Part shown: positions 52,554 to 61,395 of the stretch, one piece after another | How positions within the stretch are numbered: position 1 is the first letter of the stretch | Layout of the letters: each line of letters begins with the position of its first letter | From: Demequina phytophila | GTDB lineage: Bacteria > Actinomycetota > Actinomycetes > Actinomycetales > Demequinaceae | Direction: 5' to 3' | DNA: 64,000 bases | NCBI RefSeq assembly: GCF_000971135.1 | Contig: NZ_BBLW01000004.1 | Coordinates: 124,001-188,000, forward strand | Notes under the pieces: generated by a model | Databases searched by the model: none | What the model saw: only the letters and a program-made list of their open reading frames with translations | What the model was told of the DNA's origin: nothing | Translations under genes and position numbers: made by a program

Positions 52554-54280
52554 GCCGCCTCCTCCGCGCGCAGCTGGGTGCTGACGATCTCCTGGTACGT
52601 CTCGGAGCTCGCGAGGAGCTCCGCATGGGTGCCGCGGTCGACAATGCGGCCGTCCTCCATCACGAGGATCTGGTCCGCGTCGACGATGCTCGAGACGCGC
52701 TGCGCGACCACGATGATCGTGGCGTCGGTCACCTCGCGGGCCAGCGCCGCGCGCAGGCGGGCATCGGTCGCGGTGTCGAGCGCGCTGAACGAGTCGTCGA
52801 AGATCAGCACCTCGGGGCGCCGCACCAGCGCGCGCGCGATCGACAGGCGCTGGCGCTGGCCGCCCGACACGGTGGTGCCGCCCTGCGCGATGGCGCTGTC
52901 GAGCGCCTCCGGCATGGCGCGCACGAAGTCCTCTCCCTGCGCGATGGCGAGCGCGTCCCAGATCTCCTGGTCCGTCGCATCGTCCTTGCCGAAGCGGAGG
53001 TTGCTGCCCACGCTTCCCGCGAACAGGTACGGACGTTGCGGCACCACGCCGACGCGTGACCACAGCGACTCCAGCTCCGCGTCGCGGACGTCGACGCCCC
53101 CCACGCTGACGGTGCCGCCCGAGGCGTCGTACAGGCGCGGGATGAGGTTGACCAGGGTCGACTTGCCCGCGCCGGTCGAGCCGATGATCGCGGTGGTGGT
53201 GCCGGGGCGCGCCGTGAAGCTGATGTCCGCGAGGACGGGCTGCTCGGCGCCCGGGTAGGTGAAGGTGACGTTGTCGAACACGACCTCGCCGGCGGCGGGC
53301 ACCGCGAGCGCCTTGCCGCTCGGCACCACGGTGCTGTCGGTCTCGAGGACCTCGCCGATGCGGTCCGCGGCGACGGACGCGCGCGGCACCAGGACGAACA
53401 GGAACGTCGCCATGAGGACAGAGAAGAGGATCTGGATGAGGTAGCTGAGGAACGCGGTGAGCGCGCCCACCTGCATCTCACCGTTGTTGATCCGTTCGGC
53501 ACCGAACCACATCACCGCGACCGAGCCCATGTTCACCACGAGCATCACCAGGGGGAACATCGACGCCATGAGTCGGCCTGCCTTCACCGCGGACTCGGTG
53601 ACCAGCGCGTTCGCGTCCGCGAAGCGCTCCTCCTCCTGACCCTCCCGCACGAACGCGCGGATCACGCGGATTCCGGTGAGCTGCTCACGCAGCACGCGGT
53701 TGATGCCGTCGATCCGGACCTGCATCCGGCGGAAGTGCGGCACCATGCGCGACACGATGCTCACCACGATCACCAGGAGCAACGGGATCGCGATCGCCAT
53801 GATCCACGACAGCTTCGCGTCCTGCTGGATGGCGAAGATCACTCCGCCGATCGCGGTGAACGGCGTCGAGATGAGCAGCGTGCACGTCATGAGGACCAGC
53901 ATCTGGACCTGCTGGACATCGTTGGTGGTGCGCGTGATGAGCGACGGGGCGCCGAACTTCTGGACCTCCGCCTCGGAGAACGAGGCGACCCGGCCGAAGA
54001 TCTGGCCGCGCAGGTCGCGACCCACGCGCATGGCGATCTTCGCGCCGAAGTAGACGGCGGCGATGGTGCACGCGACCTGGAAGAACGACAGCAGCAGCAT
54101 CCAGCCGCCCATCCTCCAGATGTAGCCGACGTCACCCGCCGCGACGCCGTTGTCGATGATGTCGGCGTTGAGGGTGGGCAGGTACAGGTTGGCGATCGAC
54201 TGGCCGAGCTGGAACACGACCACCCCGAGGAGCAGCGACCAGTACGGCCTGACCGATGAGACGAGAAGTCTCCAGAGCAT
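52550..54280 (-). CDS. ABC exporter half-transporter with degenerate ATPase site
   Basis: 576 residues, six helices then an ATPase domain. Walker A GSTGAGKST is normal, but the catalytic Glu after Walker B is Asp (VLIFDDSFSALD) and the H-loop His is Gln (VVAQRVS). The signature VSGGQRQR is canonical and completes the active site of its partner. This asymmetry is the hallmark of heterodimeric exporters. Starts four bases after the TetR gene, which presumably controls it. Confidence 0.92.
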   Translation of the reverse strand: MLWRLLVSSVRPYWSLLLGVVVFQLGQSIANLYLPTLNADIIDNGVAAGDVGYIWRMGGWMLLLSFFQVACTIAAVYFGAKIAMRVGRDLRGQIFGRVASFSEAEVQKFGAPSLITRTTNDVQQVQMLVLMTCTLLISTPFTAIGGVIFAIQQDAKLSWIMAIAIPLLLVIVVSIVSRMVPHFRRMQVRIDGINRVLREQLTGIRVIRAFVREGQEEERFADANALVTESAVKAGRLMASMFPLVMLVVNMGSVAVMWFGAERINNGEMQVGALTAFLSYLIQILFSVLMATFLFVLVPRASVAADRIGEVLETDSTVVPSGKALAVPAAGEVVFDNVTFTYPGAEQPVLADISFTARPGTTTAIIGSTGAGKSTLVNLIPRLYDASGGTVSVGGVDVRDAELESLWSRVGVVPQRPYLFAGSVGSNLRFGKDDATDQEIWDALAIAQGEDFVRAMPEALDSAIAQGGTTVSGGQRQRLSIARALVRRPEVLIFDDSFSALDTATDARLRAALAREVTDATIIVVAQRVSSIVDADQILVMEDGRIVDRGTHAELLASSETYQEIVSTQLRAEEAA

Positions 54281-54284
54281 GGAA

Positions 54285-54884
54285 TCAGTCCCCTTCCGTG
54301 GCGATGCCGCGCAGGATGAAGTCGGCGAGCTCGGAGGGATCCGAGGCCGCGTCGGTGGCGAGGAACGGCATCGTGGTCCCGAAGACCAGGATGCGCAGGT
54401 AATCGACCGCTGTCGCGACGGGAACGCGAAGTCGGTCCTGGTCGGGCTCGAGCAGGCGGGTGACGACGCTCGTGGTCTCGGCCAGGGGCGGGCGACGATG
54501 CGGGTGGTCGTCTCCCGGCGCGTGGCGCTTATGCTCGCGCGGGCCGAGCACGGTCATGAACCGCACGACCCCTCGCACGTGACTGTGCAGCACCGCGACG
54601 ATGTGCTCGATCTTGACCTCGAGCGGCAGCGCCGGGTCGATCTGCTCGAGCACCCTGAGCGTCGCCGCCGGGTCCATCACCCGCGCCACCGCGGCGTCGA
54701 TCAGCTCGGCCTTGTCGGAGAACACCCGGAACACGGTGCCCTCGGCGATCCCGGCGGCGTCCGCGAGCTCGCGCGTGGTGACCTCGGCGCCGCGCTCGAG
54801 GATGAGCGGGATCGCCGCGTCGAGGATCTGCTCGCGCCGGTCCTCCGGGGACATCGGGCGGGCCCGCCTGGTCGTGGTCACCAC
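54285..54884 (-). CDS. TetR-family repressor of the ABC exporter
   Basis: 199 residues. Helix-turn-helix region REQILDAAIPLILERGAEVTTRELADAAGIAEGTVFRVFSDKAELI (about 17-62), then a divergent ligand-binding domain. First gene of the tetR-ABC-ABC run. GTG 54884 is leaderless (a second GTG follows at once, and ATG 30 bases in is possible). A palindromic operator lies in its own promoter spacer, indicating autoregulation of the whole operon. The ligand is probably a substrate of the pump. Confidence 0.9.
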   Translation of the reverse strand: MVTTTRRARPMSPEDRREQILDAAIPLILERGAEVTTRELADAAGIAEGTVFRVFSDKAELIDAAVARVMDPAATLRVLEQIDPALPLEVKIEHIVAVLHSHVRGVVRFMTVLGPREHKRHAPGDDHPHRRPPLAETTSVVTRLLEPDQDRLRVPVATAVDYLRILVFGTTMPFLATDAASDPSELADFILRGIATEGD

Positions 54885-54890
54885 CCGGCC

Positions 54891-54920
54891 AGACTAAGTG
54901 AGTGAGCACTCACTCCGCAA
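54891..54920 (-). promoter_or_regulatory. tetR-ABC promoter with operator in the spacer
   Basis: Minus strand TTGCGG (54920-54915), 18-base spacer, TAGTCT (54896-54891), six bases, GTG 54884. The 16-bp palindrome GAGTGAGCACTCACTC (54900-54915, 7 of 8 half-site matches) overlaps the spacer and touches the -35 box. Confidence 0.65.
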
Positions 54921-54934
54921 CCCGGGCCGACCGG

Positions 54935-55519
54935 TCAGGCGAGGGTGCGCGCGAAGGTGACCACCGCATCGTCCCCAGCGATGGCCTCGAAGCCCACACG
55001 CGGGTAGAAGGACTGGGCGCCGGCGTTGGCGCGTTCGGCGACCAAGTGGACGCCGCGCACGCCGCGCGCGGCGAGAAGCTCGCACGCCGCCTCGATGAGC
55101 AGGCGGCCCGCGCCGCGCCCCTGCTGGTCGGGCAGCAGGTCGATGTGGAGGTGCGCGGGGAACTCGTCGAGCCGCGGCATGAGCATCCGCGACGGGTCCG
55201 CCGCGGACGCCAGCAGCCATCCGTCATCCGCCGTGCGCTCCGCGTGACGCGTCCCGACCGCCGGCCACCACTCCTCGACGAACCATCGCTGGAACGCCAC
55301 GGTGTCGGAGGTGCCGAGCACGTATCCGCGCGCCTCCCCGTCCACGTCCCAGGCCAGGCAGAACGCGCCCGGCCCGTGGAGGTAGGGCGTGGCGTAGACG
55401 TCCGCCAGCGCGGCGTCGTCGCCGAACCGTCCGGTGGCGTCCTCGCCCTGCGCTCCGGTGAGGAGGCAGATGCGGGCGACCGCCTCGTGGTCCTCGGGAC
55501 CCGCGGGCCTGATGGTCAT
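54935..55519 (-). CDS. GNAT-family N-acetyltransferase
   Basis: 194 residues. Acetyl-CoA loop DQQGRGAGRLL (about 135-145), then VHLVAERANAGAQSFYPRVGFEAI, the standard C-terminal half. Similar in layout to GNAT proteins fused or linked to hexosaminidase-type context, but the substrate cannot be told. ATG overlaps the stop of the FUSC gene (ATGA), so it depends on that promoter. Contains one GGACGATGCG copy. Confidence 0.85.
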   Translation of the reverse strand: MTIRPAGPEDHEAVARICLLTGAQGEDATGRFGDDAALADVYATPYLHGPGAFCLAWDVDGEARGYVLGTSDTVAFQRWFVEEWWPAVGTRHAERTADDGWLLASAADPSRMLMPRLDEFPAHLHIDLLPDQQGRGAGRLLIEAACELLAARGVRGVHLVAERANAGAQSFYPRVGFEAIAGDDAVVTFARTLA

Positions 55520-56469
55520 GGCCGCGCCTCCTCGCGCTCGAGCCGGGCCATCAGCAGCGCGAGGGCCACCGCGATGACGACGCCGACGATCGTGAGGCCG
55601 ATGCGCTGCACGGCCGCATCCCATGCACCGGCCGCGGATGCGGCTCCCGCGAGCAGCACGATCACGGCCGCGGTGAACGCGGAGCCCCGGACCTCGTCCT
55701 TCACCAGGGTCCAGGCCACGCCGCCGATCGCCGCGACCACCGCGAGCACGTTCGCGAGCCCCGTCGGGAGCAGCGTCGCGAGCACCGCCCCGGCGAGCGT
55801 CCCGAGCACGGTGCCGACCACCCGACGCCGCGCGCGCGGCGTGGTCTCTGCGCGGATGGGGACGAGCACCGCGGTGAGCGCGACCACGAGCCACAGCGCG
55901 TGCTCGACGTCGAGCGCGGTCGCCACGCCGATCGCCAGACCCGCGCCGACAGCGAGCGCGGAGACGTACGCGATGCCGATGCGACGCCCGACGGTGCCCG
56001 GGGTGAGCCGCGCGAGTCCCAGGGCCCCCACCACGAGCGGCACCAGCAGGGCGGCTCCGGCGACGCCGACGAGCGCGGCCCATGGACCGATGTCCGCGGC
56101 CGACGTCCCCGCGACCGCGATCACCACGGGAGCGGTGCCGCACACCGGCCCGTAGCGGAGCACCACGGGCAGCGTCGCCGCGGCCGCGGCCGCCGTGAGG
56201 AGGCCCAGGACCGCGGCATCGTCCCGCGCGAGCGTCGCCAGCGCGGCGAGGACGGCGATCGCGAGACCCAGAGCGACCGCGTGCCACCGCGGGCCCGTCA
56301 TGAGGGACACCGTGACGACGGTAAGGCCGCCGAGCGCGGCACCGACCCCGGCGCCCACGCCCGCGACGAGCCCGACCGCGGCGGCCACCGCGACGAGGAT
56401 CGCGACGATCACGAGCGCGAGCCGCAGCGCCTTCACCGGCGGCACCAGCGCTGATCTGCGAGATCCCAT
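55516..56469 (-). CDS. FUSC-family membrane protein
   Basis: 317 residues, about ten helices in two clusters, with the RRVVGTVLGTLAGAVLATLL motif (about 222-242) of FUSC/aromatic acid exporter proteins. It lacks the large soluble domain of AaeB. A role in export of aromatic or other organic acids is inference. Leaderless ATG, divergent from the TRIC-like gene. Confidence 0.78.
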   Translation of the reverse strand: MGSRRSALVPPVKALRLALVIVAILVAVAAAVGLVAGVGAGVGAALGGLTVVTVSLMTGPRWHAVALGLAIAVLAALATLARDDAAVLGLLTAAAAAATLPVVLRYGPVCGTAPVVIAVAGTSAADIGPWAALVGVAGAALLVPLVVGALGLARLTPGTVGRRIGIAYVSALAVGAGLAIGVATALDVEHALWLVVALTAVLVPIRAETTPRARRRVVGTVLGTLAGAVLATLLPTGLANVLAVVAAIGGVAWTLVKDEVRGSAFTAAVIVLLAGAASAAGAWDAAVQRIGLTIVGVVIAVALALLMARLEREEARP

Positions 56470-56475
56470 GCGACG

Positions 56476-56499
56476 AGCCTAGGGGCGCGCCCGTAGGCT
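56476..56499. promoter_or_regulatory. Divergent leaderless promoter pair
   Basis: Minus strand TAGGCT (56481-56476), six bases, ATG 56469. Plus strand TAGGCT (56494-56499), six bases, GTG 56506. The two -10 boxes are only 12 bases apart, so the two polymerases would compete for overlapping DNA. Confidence 0.6.
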
Positions 56500-56505
56500 C
56501 GTGCC

Positions 56506-57474
56506 GTGATCGTCGCAGCGGATCTCATCGACATGCCCCAGTGGATCTACGTGGCCGCAGTGTTCATCGGCGCCCTCGGCGGTGCGATCCGCGCCGGCGA
56601 GGACGAGCACACCGACCTCGTCGGGGTGCTCACGCTGTCCGCCACGATGGGCTTCGGCGGGGCGATCATGCGCGACATCCTGCTCGGGCGCCTCCCCCCG
56701 CAGTCGCTGCGCGACCCGTCCTACTTCATCGCTGCGGGCATCGCGGCGGGCGTCGGGATGCTGTTCCTGTACTACCTGCGCAAGCTCGGGCAGCTGCTGT
56801 GGTGGCTGGACTCGATCATCATCGGCGTGTTCGCGGTGGTGGGCGTCAACACCGCGCTGCTGTCGGGCGTCCGCTGGCTGCCGGCGATCGTGATCGGCAC
56901 GGTCGCGTCCGTGGGCGGGCTGATGCTGTGCGACGTGCTCCAGGGCAGGCCCTCGTCGATCATGTACATGGGCCCGCCGAACGCGATCTCCGGGCTGGGC
57001 GCCGGCATCGCCTACGTGCTGCTCGCACGGCCCACCGAGCCGATCGTGACCCTGATCCTGTCGACCGCCGTGGCGGTGCTCATCCGCCTGTCGGGGCCGC
57101 TGTTCCACGTCACCGTGCCGCAGCCGCGCAAGCACGCGTACGAGCTCAAGATGCGCCGCGCCTTCCGCCGCGCGCGCCGTGCCGGCACGCTGCCCGAAGG
57201 CGTCGGCGAGCTCAGCCCGGCGACGGGATCGCTCGCCGCGATCACGCTCGCGCACCCGCAGCCCACGGCCGAGCCGGAGGCATGGGACGAGTCCTGGGAG
57301 GAGGCGGACGCGGCCGTCGAACCTCCGACCGCCACCGAGACCCTGGTCATCGACGAGTACGGTCCGGGACTCGGCCACGCCTCGCCGTCGCAGGAATGGG
57401 CAGCGTCGGTGGAGGCCGAGGCGGACGAGGACGACGTGGAGCCCGGCGACGGGGACGAGGACCGTCCCGCCTGA
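56506..57474 (+). CDS. TRIC-like (UPF0126) cation channel protein
   Basis: 322 residues. Seven helices in two inverted triplets; GFGGAIMRDILLGRLPP and GRPSSIMYMGPP are the family's glycine-rich kinks. Prokaryotic relatives are K+-permeable trimeric channels. The C-terminal 100 residues form an acidic cytoplasmic tail (EADEDDVEPGDGDEDRPA at the end), beyond the usual length. GTG start is leaderless. Ends 37 bases before the convergent thrB without a clear terminator. Confidence 0.87.
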   Translation: MIVAADLIDMPQWIYVAAVFIGALGGAIRAGEDEHTDLVGVLTLSATMGFGGAIMRDILLGRLPPQSLRDPSYFIAAGIAAGVGMLFLYYLRKLGQLLWWLDSIIIGVFAVVGVNTALLSGVRWLPAIVIGTVASVGGLMLCDVLQGRPSSIMYMGPPNAISGLGAGIAYVLLARPTEPIVTLILSTAVAVLIRLSGPLFHVTVPQPRKHAYELKMRRAFRRARRAGTLPEGVGELSPATGSLAAITLAHPQPTAEPEAWDESWEEADAAVEPPTATETLVIDEYGPGLGHASPSQEWAASVEAEADEDDVEPGDGDEDRPA

Positions 57475-57511
57475 CCGGCGGCGCCTGGGCGACGCTGCGG
57501 GCGCGGCGACG

Positions 57512-58444
57512 CTACAGGCGCGCCCCGGTCGCGCCCGGCACGCGCTCCCGCGTGTGGATGCAGTGCCAGCGGTCTCCGCCCACGCCGTCGGCCCAGTCGA
57601 GGCGTCCGGTGTCCAGGCCGGCCTCGGCGAGACCGGTCCCGAGGACCAGCACCGACGGCCCCGCTCCCGACACCACGGCGGCCAGCCCGCGCTCGCGGAG
57701 CGCGCGGACCATGGCGCTCGCCGGTCCCAGCACGTCGACCCGGTAGTTCTGGTGGAGCTTGTCCTCGGTGGCGGCGAACAGGTCCTCCGGGCGGCCGGCC
57801 AGCGAGTTCACCAGCAGCGCCGCGCGGCCCACGTTGAACGCCGCGTCCACGTGCGGCACCTTCGCGGGCAGCACCGCGCGCGCCTCCTTGGTGGGCAGCG
57901 TGGACCCGGGCACCAGCACCGCGGTCTCGATCTCGTCGGCGACCACGAGGGGACGCGCGTGCACGCCGGAGGCGTCCTTCCATGCGACCGTCGCGCCGCC
58001 GTAGATGGCGGGCGCGGCGTTGTCGGGGTGGCCCTCGAACGCGTTGGCCAGGGTGAGCACCTCCGCGGCCGGCAAGGCCTCCGGCTCCGCGATCAGGGCA
58101 CGCGCCGCCACGATCCCGGCGACCACCGCGGCGGCGGAGGAGCCCAGGCCGCGGCCGTGCGGGATGCGGTTGACGGCGCGGATCTCCAGCCCCGTCTGGG
58201 ACGCGCCCACGTGGTCGAGCGCCGCGCGCAGCGCCTGCACCACCAGGTGGGATTCGTCGCGGGGCAGGGACGATGCGCCCTCGCCCTCGATCGCGACGGT
58301 CACCGAGGAGGACGCGACGGCGCGCACCTCGAGGTCATCGACCAGGCCGAGCGCCATGCCGAGCGCATCGAAGCCGGGTCCGAGGTTGCCCGCGGTCGCG
58401 GGCACCGAGACGCGGACGTGGTCCGCGGCGAGGCGCATGGCCAT
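57512..58444 (-). CDS. thrB: Homoserine kinase
   Basis: 310 residues, GHMP family. VSVPATAGNLGPGFDALG at the start and the ATP loop PHGRGLGSSAAAVVAG (about 97-112), then VVSGAGPSVLVLG near the C-terminus. It phosphorylates homoserine for ThrC. ATG 58444 (58438 is an alternative) lies 12 bases after thrC. One GGACGATGCG copy in frame. Confidence 0.95.
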   Translation of the reverse strand: MAMRLAADHVRVSVPATAGNLGPGFDALGMALGLVDDLEVRAVASSSVTVAIEGEGASSLPRDESHLVVQALRAALDHVGASQTGLEIRAVNRIPHGRGLGSSAAAVVAGIVAARALIAEPEALPAAEVLTLANAFEGHPDNAAPAIYGGATVAWKDASGVHARPLVVADEIETAVLVPGSTLPTKEARAVLPAKVPHVDAAFNVGRAALLVNSLAGRPEDLFAATEDKLHQNYRVDVLGPASAMVRALRERGLAAVVSGAGPSVLVLGTGLAEAGLDTGRLDWADGVGGDRWHCIHTRERVPGATGARL

Positions 58445-58456
58445 GGCCGCGCCCCG

Positions 58457-59515
58457 CTACAGACCGAGCGCCGCGGCGGCGGCCTCGACGTCGACCGGGA
58501 TCACGATGGGCTCGACCGACCGGTCGCCCAGCGCGGTCGCGGTGTCCTTGAGCCCGTTGCCGGTGACGGTGCAGGTGATGGTCGCGCCCTTCGGCACCTC
58601 GCCGAGCGCCGCGGCCGCGAGCAGGCCCGCGATGGGCGCCGCGGAGGCGGGCTCGACGAACACGCCGACGTCGGCGGCGAGCCGTGCCTGCGCGGACAGG
58701 ATCTGGGTGTCGGAGACGGCGCGGATCCAGCCGCCCGACTCGTCGCGGGCCGCGATCGCGAGGTCCCACGATGCGGGCTTGCCGATCCGGATCGCGGTCG
58801 CGACGGTCTCGGGGTCCTTGATGGGGTGACCGGCGACGAAGGGCGCGGCGCCGGCGGCCTGCACGCCCCACACCGTTGGGGTGCGCGTGGCCGATCCGTC
58901 CGCGAGCGCCTCACGGAAGCCCATCCAGTACGCGGAGATGTTGCCCGCGTTGCCCACGGGGAGCATGTGGATGTCGGGGGCGTCGCCCAGCTGGTCGACG
59001 ATCTCGAACGCCGCGGTCTTCTGCCCCTGCAGGCGGTACGGGTTGACCGAGTTCACCAGGGCGATGGGGTACTGCTCGGACAGGTCGCGGACGATGTCGA
59101 GGCACTCGTCGAAGTTGCCGTCGACCTGCACCAGGTCCGCACCGTGCACGATCGCCTGGGCCATCTTGCCCGCCGCGATCTTGCCCTCGGGGATCATCAC
59201 CACGCAGCGGAGGCCCGCGCGCGCGGCGTAGGCCGCGGCGGACGCCGACGTGTTGCCGGTCGAGGCGCACACGATGGTGTGGGCGCCCTCCTTCACCACC
59301 TGGGTGACGGCCGCGGTCATGCCGCGGTCCTTGAACGAGCCGGTCGGGTTCATGCCCTCGACCTTGACGAAGACCTCGGCGCCCACCTCGGCGGAGATCG
59401 AAGGCGCGTGCACGAGCGGCGTGCCGCCCTCGCCCAGGCTCACGATCCGGTCCTCCGGGGAGAACGGCAGCCGGTCCAGGTACTCGCGGATGATCCCGCC
59501 CCACACGTGCGCCAC
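58457..59515 (-). CDS. thrC: Threonine synthase
   Basis: 352 residues, the short actinobacterial type. PLP lysine in [11 protein letters not shown] (about residue 61), phosphate loop [24 protein letters not shown]. It converts O-phosphohomoserine to threonine. GTG 59515 starts three bases after the hom stop, so it is translationally linked to hom. Confidence 0.95.
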   Translation of the reverse strand: MAHVWGGIIREYLDRLPFSPEDRIVSLGEGGTPLVHAPSISAEVGAEVFVKVEGMNPTGSFKDRGMTAAVTQVVKEGAHTIVCASTGNTSASAAAYAARAGLRCVVMIPEGKIAAGKMAQAIVHGADLVQVDGNFDECLDIVRDLSEQYPIALVNSVNPYRLQGQKTAAFEIVDQLGDAPDIHMLPVGNAGNISAYWMGFREALADGSATRTPTVWGVQAAGAAPFVAGHPIKDPETVATAIRIGKPASWDLAIAARDESGGWIRAVSDTQILSAQARLAADVGVFVEPASAAPIAGLLAAAALGEVPKGATITCTVTGNGLKDTATALGDRSVEPIVIPVDVEAAAAALGL

Positions 59516-59518
59516 GGA

Positions 59519-60805
59519 CTACTCCCCCTCGATACGAAGCACGGACTTGACCTCCGCGACGGCGTCGGACGCGCGCAGGTCCTCGACGGTCGCGCGCAGG
59601 TCCCGCTCGGGAGCCGCGTAGGTCGACAGGATGAGCCCGGCGTGCGTCTGCCCGGGCACCTGACGGACGATCTCGATGCCGACGCCGTGCTTCTGGAACA
59701 CGGTCGCGACCGCCGCGAGCACGCCGGGACGGTCCTCGACGGCCATGCGGATGCAGTACCGCGTCCGCGTGGCGTCGATGGGCAGCACCTCGCGGACCGC
59801 GTAATTCGACTCCCGGGGCCCCTTGCCGCCGATCGCGCGGTGACGCGCGACGGACACCAGGTCGCCGAGCACGGCGGACGCGGTCGGGGTGCCGCCGGCG
59901 CCCTGGCCGTAGAACATGAGCCCGCCGGCGGACTCCGCCTCGACGAACACCGCGTTGAACGCGCCGTGCACGCCCGCGAGCACGTGGTCCTGGGACACGA
60001 GCGCCGGGTGCACGCGCACGGCGACGCCGTCGGGCGTGCGCTCCGCGATCGCGAGCAGCTTGATGACCTGGTGAGTCTCGCGCGCGGCGATCACGTCCTC
60101 CGCGGTGATCGCGGAGATGCCCTCGCAGTAGACGTCGGACAGCGCTACCCGCTGGTGGAACGCGAGGGAGGCCAGGATCGCGGCCTTGGCCGCGGCATCG
60201 TGCCCCTCGACGTCGGCGGTCGGGTCCGCCTCCGCGTAGCCCAGCTCCTGCGCCTGCTTCAGCGCCACGTCGTAGGACAGGCCGCTGCGGGTCATCTCGT
60301 CGAGGATGTAGTTGGTGGTGCCGTTGACGATCCCGAGGATGCGCGTGATGTGGTCGCCCGCGAGGGACTCCCGCACGGGGCGGACCAGGGGGATCGCGCC
60401 GGCGACGGCAGCCTCAAAGTACAGGTCGACGTGTGCCGCGTCGGCCGCCTCGTACAGCTCGGGTCCGTGCGCGGCGAGCAGCGCCTTGTTCGCGGTCACC
60501 ACGGACGCGCCGCCGGCGATCGCCTCGAGGATGAGCGTGCGCGCGGGCTCGATGCCGCCCATCAGCTCGACCACCACGTCGGCGGCGGCGACCAGCGCCG
60601 ACGCGTCGGACGTGAGCAGCTCGCGGGGGATGTGGGGGCCGCGGTCGCGGGACGTGTCGCGCACGTGGACGCCGATGAGCTCGAGCGGCGCGCCCACGCG
60701 CGCCGCGAGGTCGTCGGCCTCCTGCGTCAGGAGGCGGACCACCTCGGAGCCGACGGTTCCAGGGCCGAGGAGGGCGACCTTGACGGAGGACAGGGGGCTG
60801 GGCAC
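59519..60805 (-). CDS. hom: Homoserine dehydrogenase
   Basis: 428 residues. NAD(P) motif LLGPGTVGSEV, catalytic region GIVNGTTNYILDEM and EADPTADVEGHDAAAK, and a C-terminal ACT domain (about 350-428) for threonine feedback. No aspartokinase fusion. GTG 60805 is preferred over GTG 60814 because the -10 box TAGAGT would overlap the earlier codon. First gene of hom-thrC-thrB; separated from lysA by the qor-type pair and two small genes. Confidence 0.95.
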   Translation of the reverse strand: MPSPLSSVKVALLGPGTVGSEVVRLLTQEADDLAARVGAPLELIGVHVRDTSRDRGPHIPRELLTSDASALVAAADVVVELMGGIEPARTLILEAIAGGASVVTANKALLAAHGPELYEAADAAHVDLYFEAAVAGAIPLVRPVRESLAGDHITRILGIVNGTTNYILDEMTRSGLSYDVALKQAQELGYAEADPTADVEGHDAAAKAAILASLAFHQRVALSDVYCEGISAITAEDVIAARETHQVIKLLAIAERTPDGVAVRVHPALVSQDHVLAGVHGAFNAVFVEAESAGGLMFYGQGAGGTPTASAVLGDLVSVARHRAIGGKGPRESNYAVREVLPIDATRTRYCIRMAVEDRPGVLAAVATVFQKHGVGIEIVRQVPGQTHAGLILSTYAAPERDLRATVEDLRASDAVAEVKSVLRIEGE

Positions 60806-60818
60806 GGCTCCCACTCTA
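60806..60818 (-). promoter_or_regulatory. Leaderless promoter of hom
   Basis: Minus strand TAGAGT (60818-60813), seven bases, then GTG 60805; no Shine-Dalgarno sequence. Confidence 0.55.
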
Positions 60819-60855
60819 GCGTTATGGCTGGGTCTCTCCCGGCGGTCCTGGCAGG

Positions 60856-60865
60856 GGGACGATGC
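60856..60865 (+). repeat. Variant GGGACGATGCA copy between the HxlR gene and hom
   Basis: Intergenic near-copy of the repeated word with A in the last place, the same variant as the left arm at 10052. It is followed by CCGGCCGGGG, a short self-complementary stretch, 25 bases past the HxlR stop. Confidence 0.45.
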
Positions 60866-60889
60866 ACCGGCCGGGGCACCCCGGCGCCG

Positions 60890-61279
60890 TCACCTTGCGT
60901 CGTAGTCCAGGCGCGCGCGGTCGATCTCGGGGACGGCGCCCTCGAGCACGTCCGCGAGCACGCGCAGGCTCTCCGCGACGCTCGCGCCGAGCGGCGTGAG
61001 CGCGTAGTCGACGCGCGGCGGGATGGTGCCCGCGACGTCGCGGATCAGCAGCCCGTCACGCTCGAGGCCGCGCAGCGACTGCGCGAGCATGCGCTCGCTC
61101 ACGCCCTCGACGCGGCGGCGCAGCTCGCCGAACCGGTGCGGGCCCTCGGCGAGCGCGAGCAGCACCAGCGAGGACCAGCGGGAGGTGACGTCCTCGAACG
61201 CCGCACGGGAGGTGCACGCGCGCGCGAACACGTCCGTCACCAGCTGCGGTGTCGGGTCCTGCACCTCGGTCTGCTCCAC
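60890..61279 (-). CDS. HxlR-family regulator (QorR/YtfH-like)
   Basis: 129 residues, a winged helix: TSRWSSLVLLALAEGPHRFGELRRRVEGVSERMLAQSLRGLERDGLL. A single cysteine (C22, ARACTSR) sits where redox-sensing members have theirs. Divergent from a QorB/YtfG-like reductase gene, the same pairing as ytfG-ytfH in E. coli, so it probably represses that gene and responds to quinones or oxidants. GTG 61279 is leaderless; a longer start would run through the promoter. Confidence 0.87.
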   Translation of the reverse strand: MEQTEVQDPTPQLVTDVFARACTSRAAFEDVTSRWSSLVLLALAEGPHRFGELRRRVEGVSERMLAQSLRGLERDGLLIRDVAGTIPPRVDYALTPLGASVAESLRVLADVLEGAVPEIDRARLDYDAR

Positions 61280-61285
61280 GCCTCC

Positions 61286-61345
61286 ACTGTACGTCGAAAG
61301 AGTTGAATACGAACGGAATAGACTGCACTTACGAAAAGTTAGTAC
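61286..61345. promoter_or_regulatory. Divergent control region of the HxlR and quinone-reductase genes
   Basis: Minus strand TACAGT (61291-61286), six bases, GTG 61279. Plus strand TAGACT (61318-61323) is the likely -10 box of the reductase gene. The A+T-rich stretch between, with related words TTGAATACGAA and CTTACGAAAAG, is the likely repressor-binding zone and stands out from the G+C-rich surroundings. Confidence 0.5.
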
Positions 61346-61395
61346 ATGCGGAAGGCGCGGCATCGGGCCCCGCCGCCGTACGGAAGGACATCGCC

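Noticed and set aside
57179-61306. 1375-codon plus-strand frame opposite thrB, thrC and hom
   Set aside because: Antisense to three genes with complete active sites; no domain of its own.
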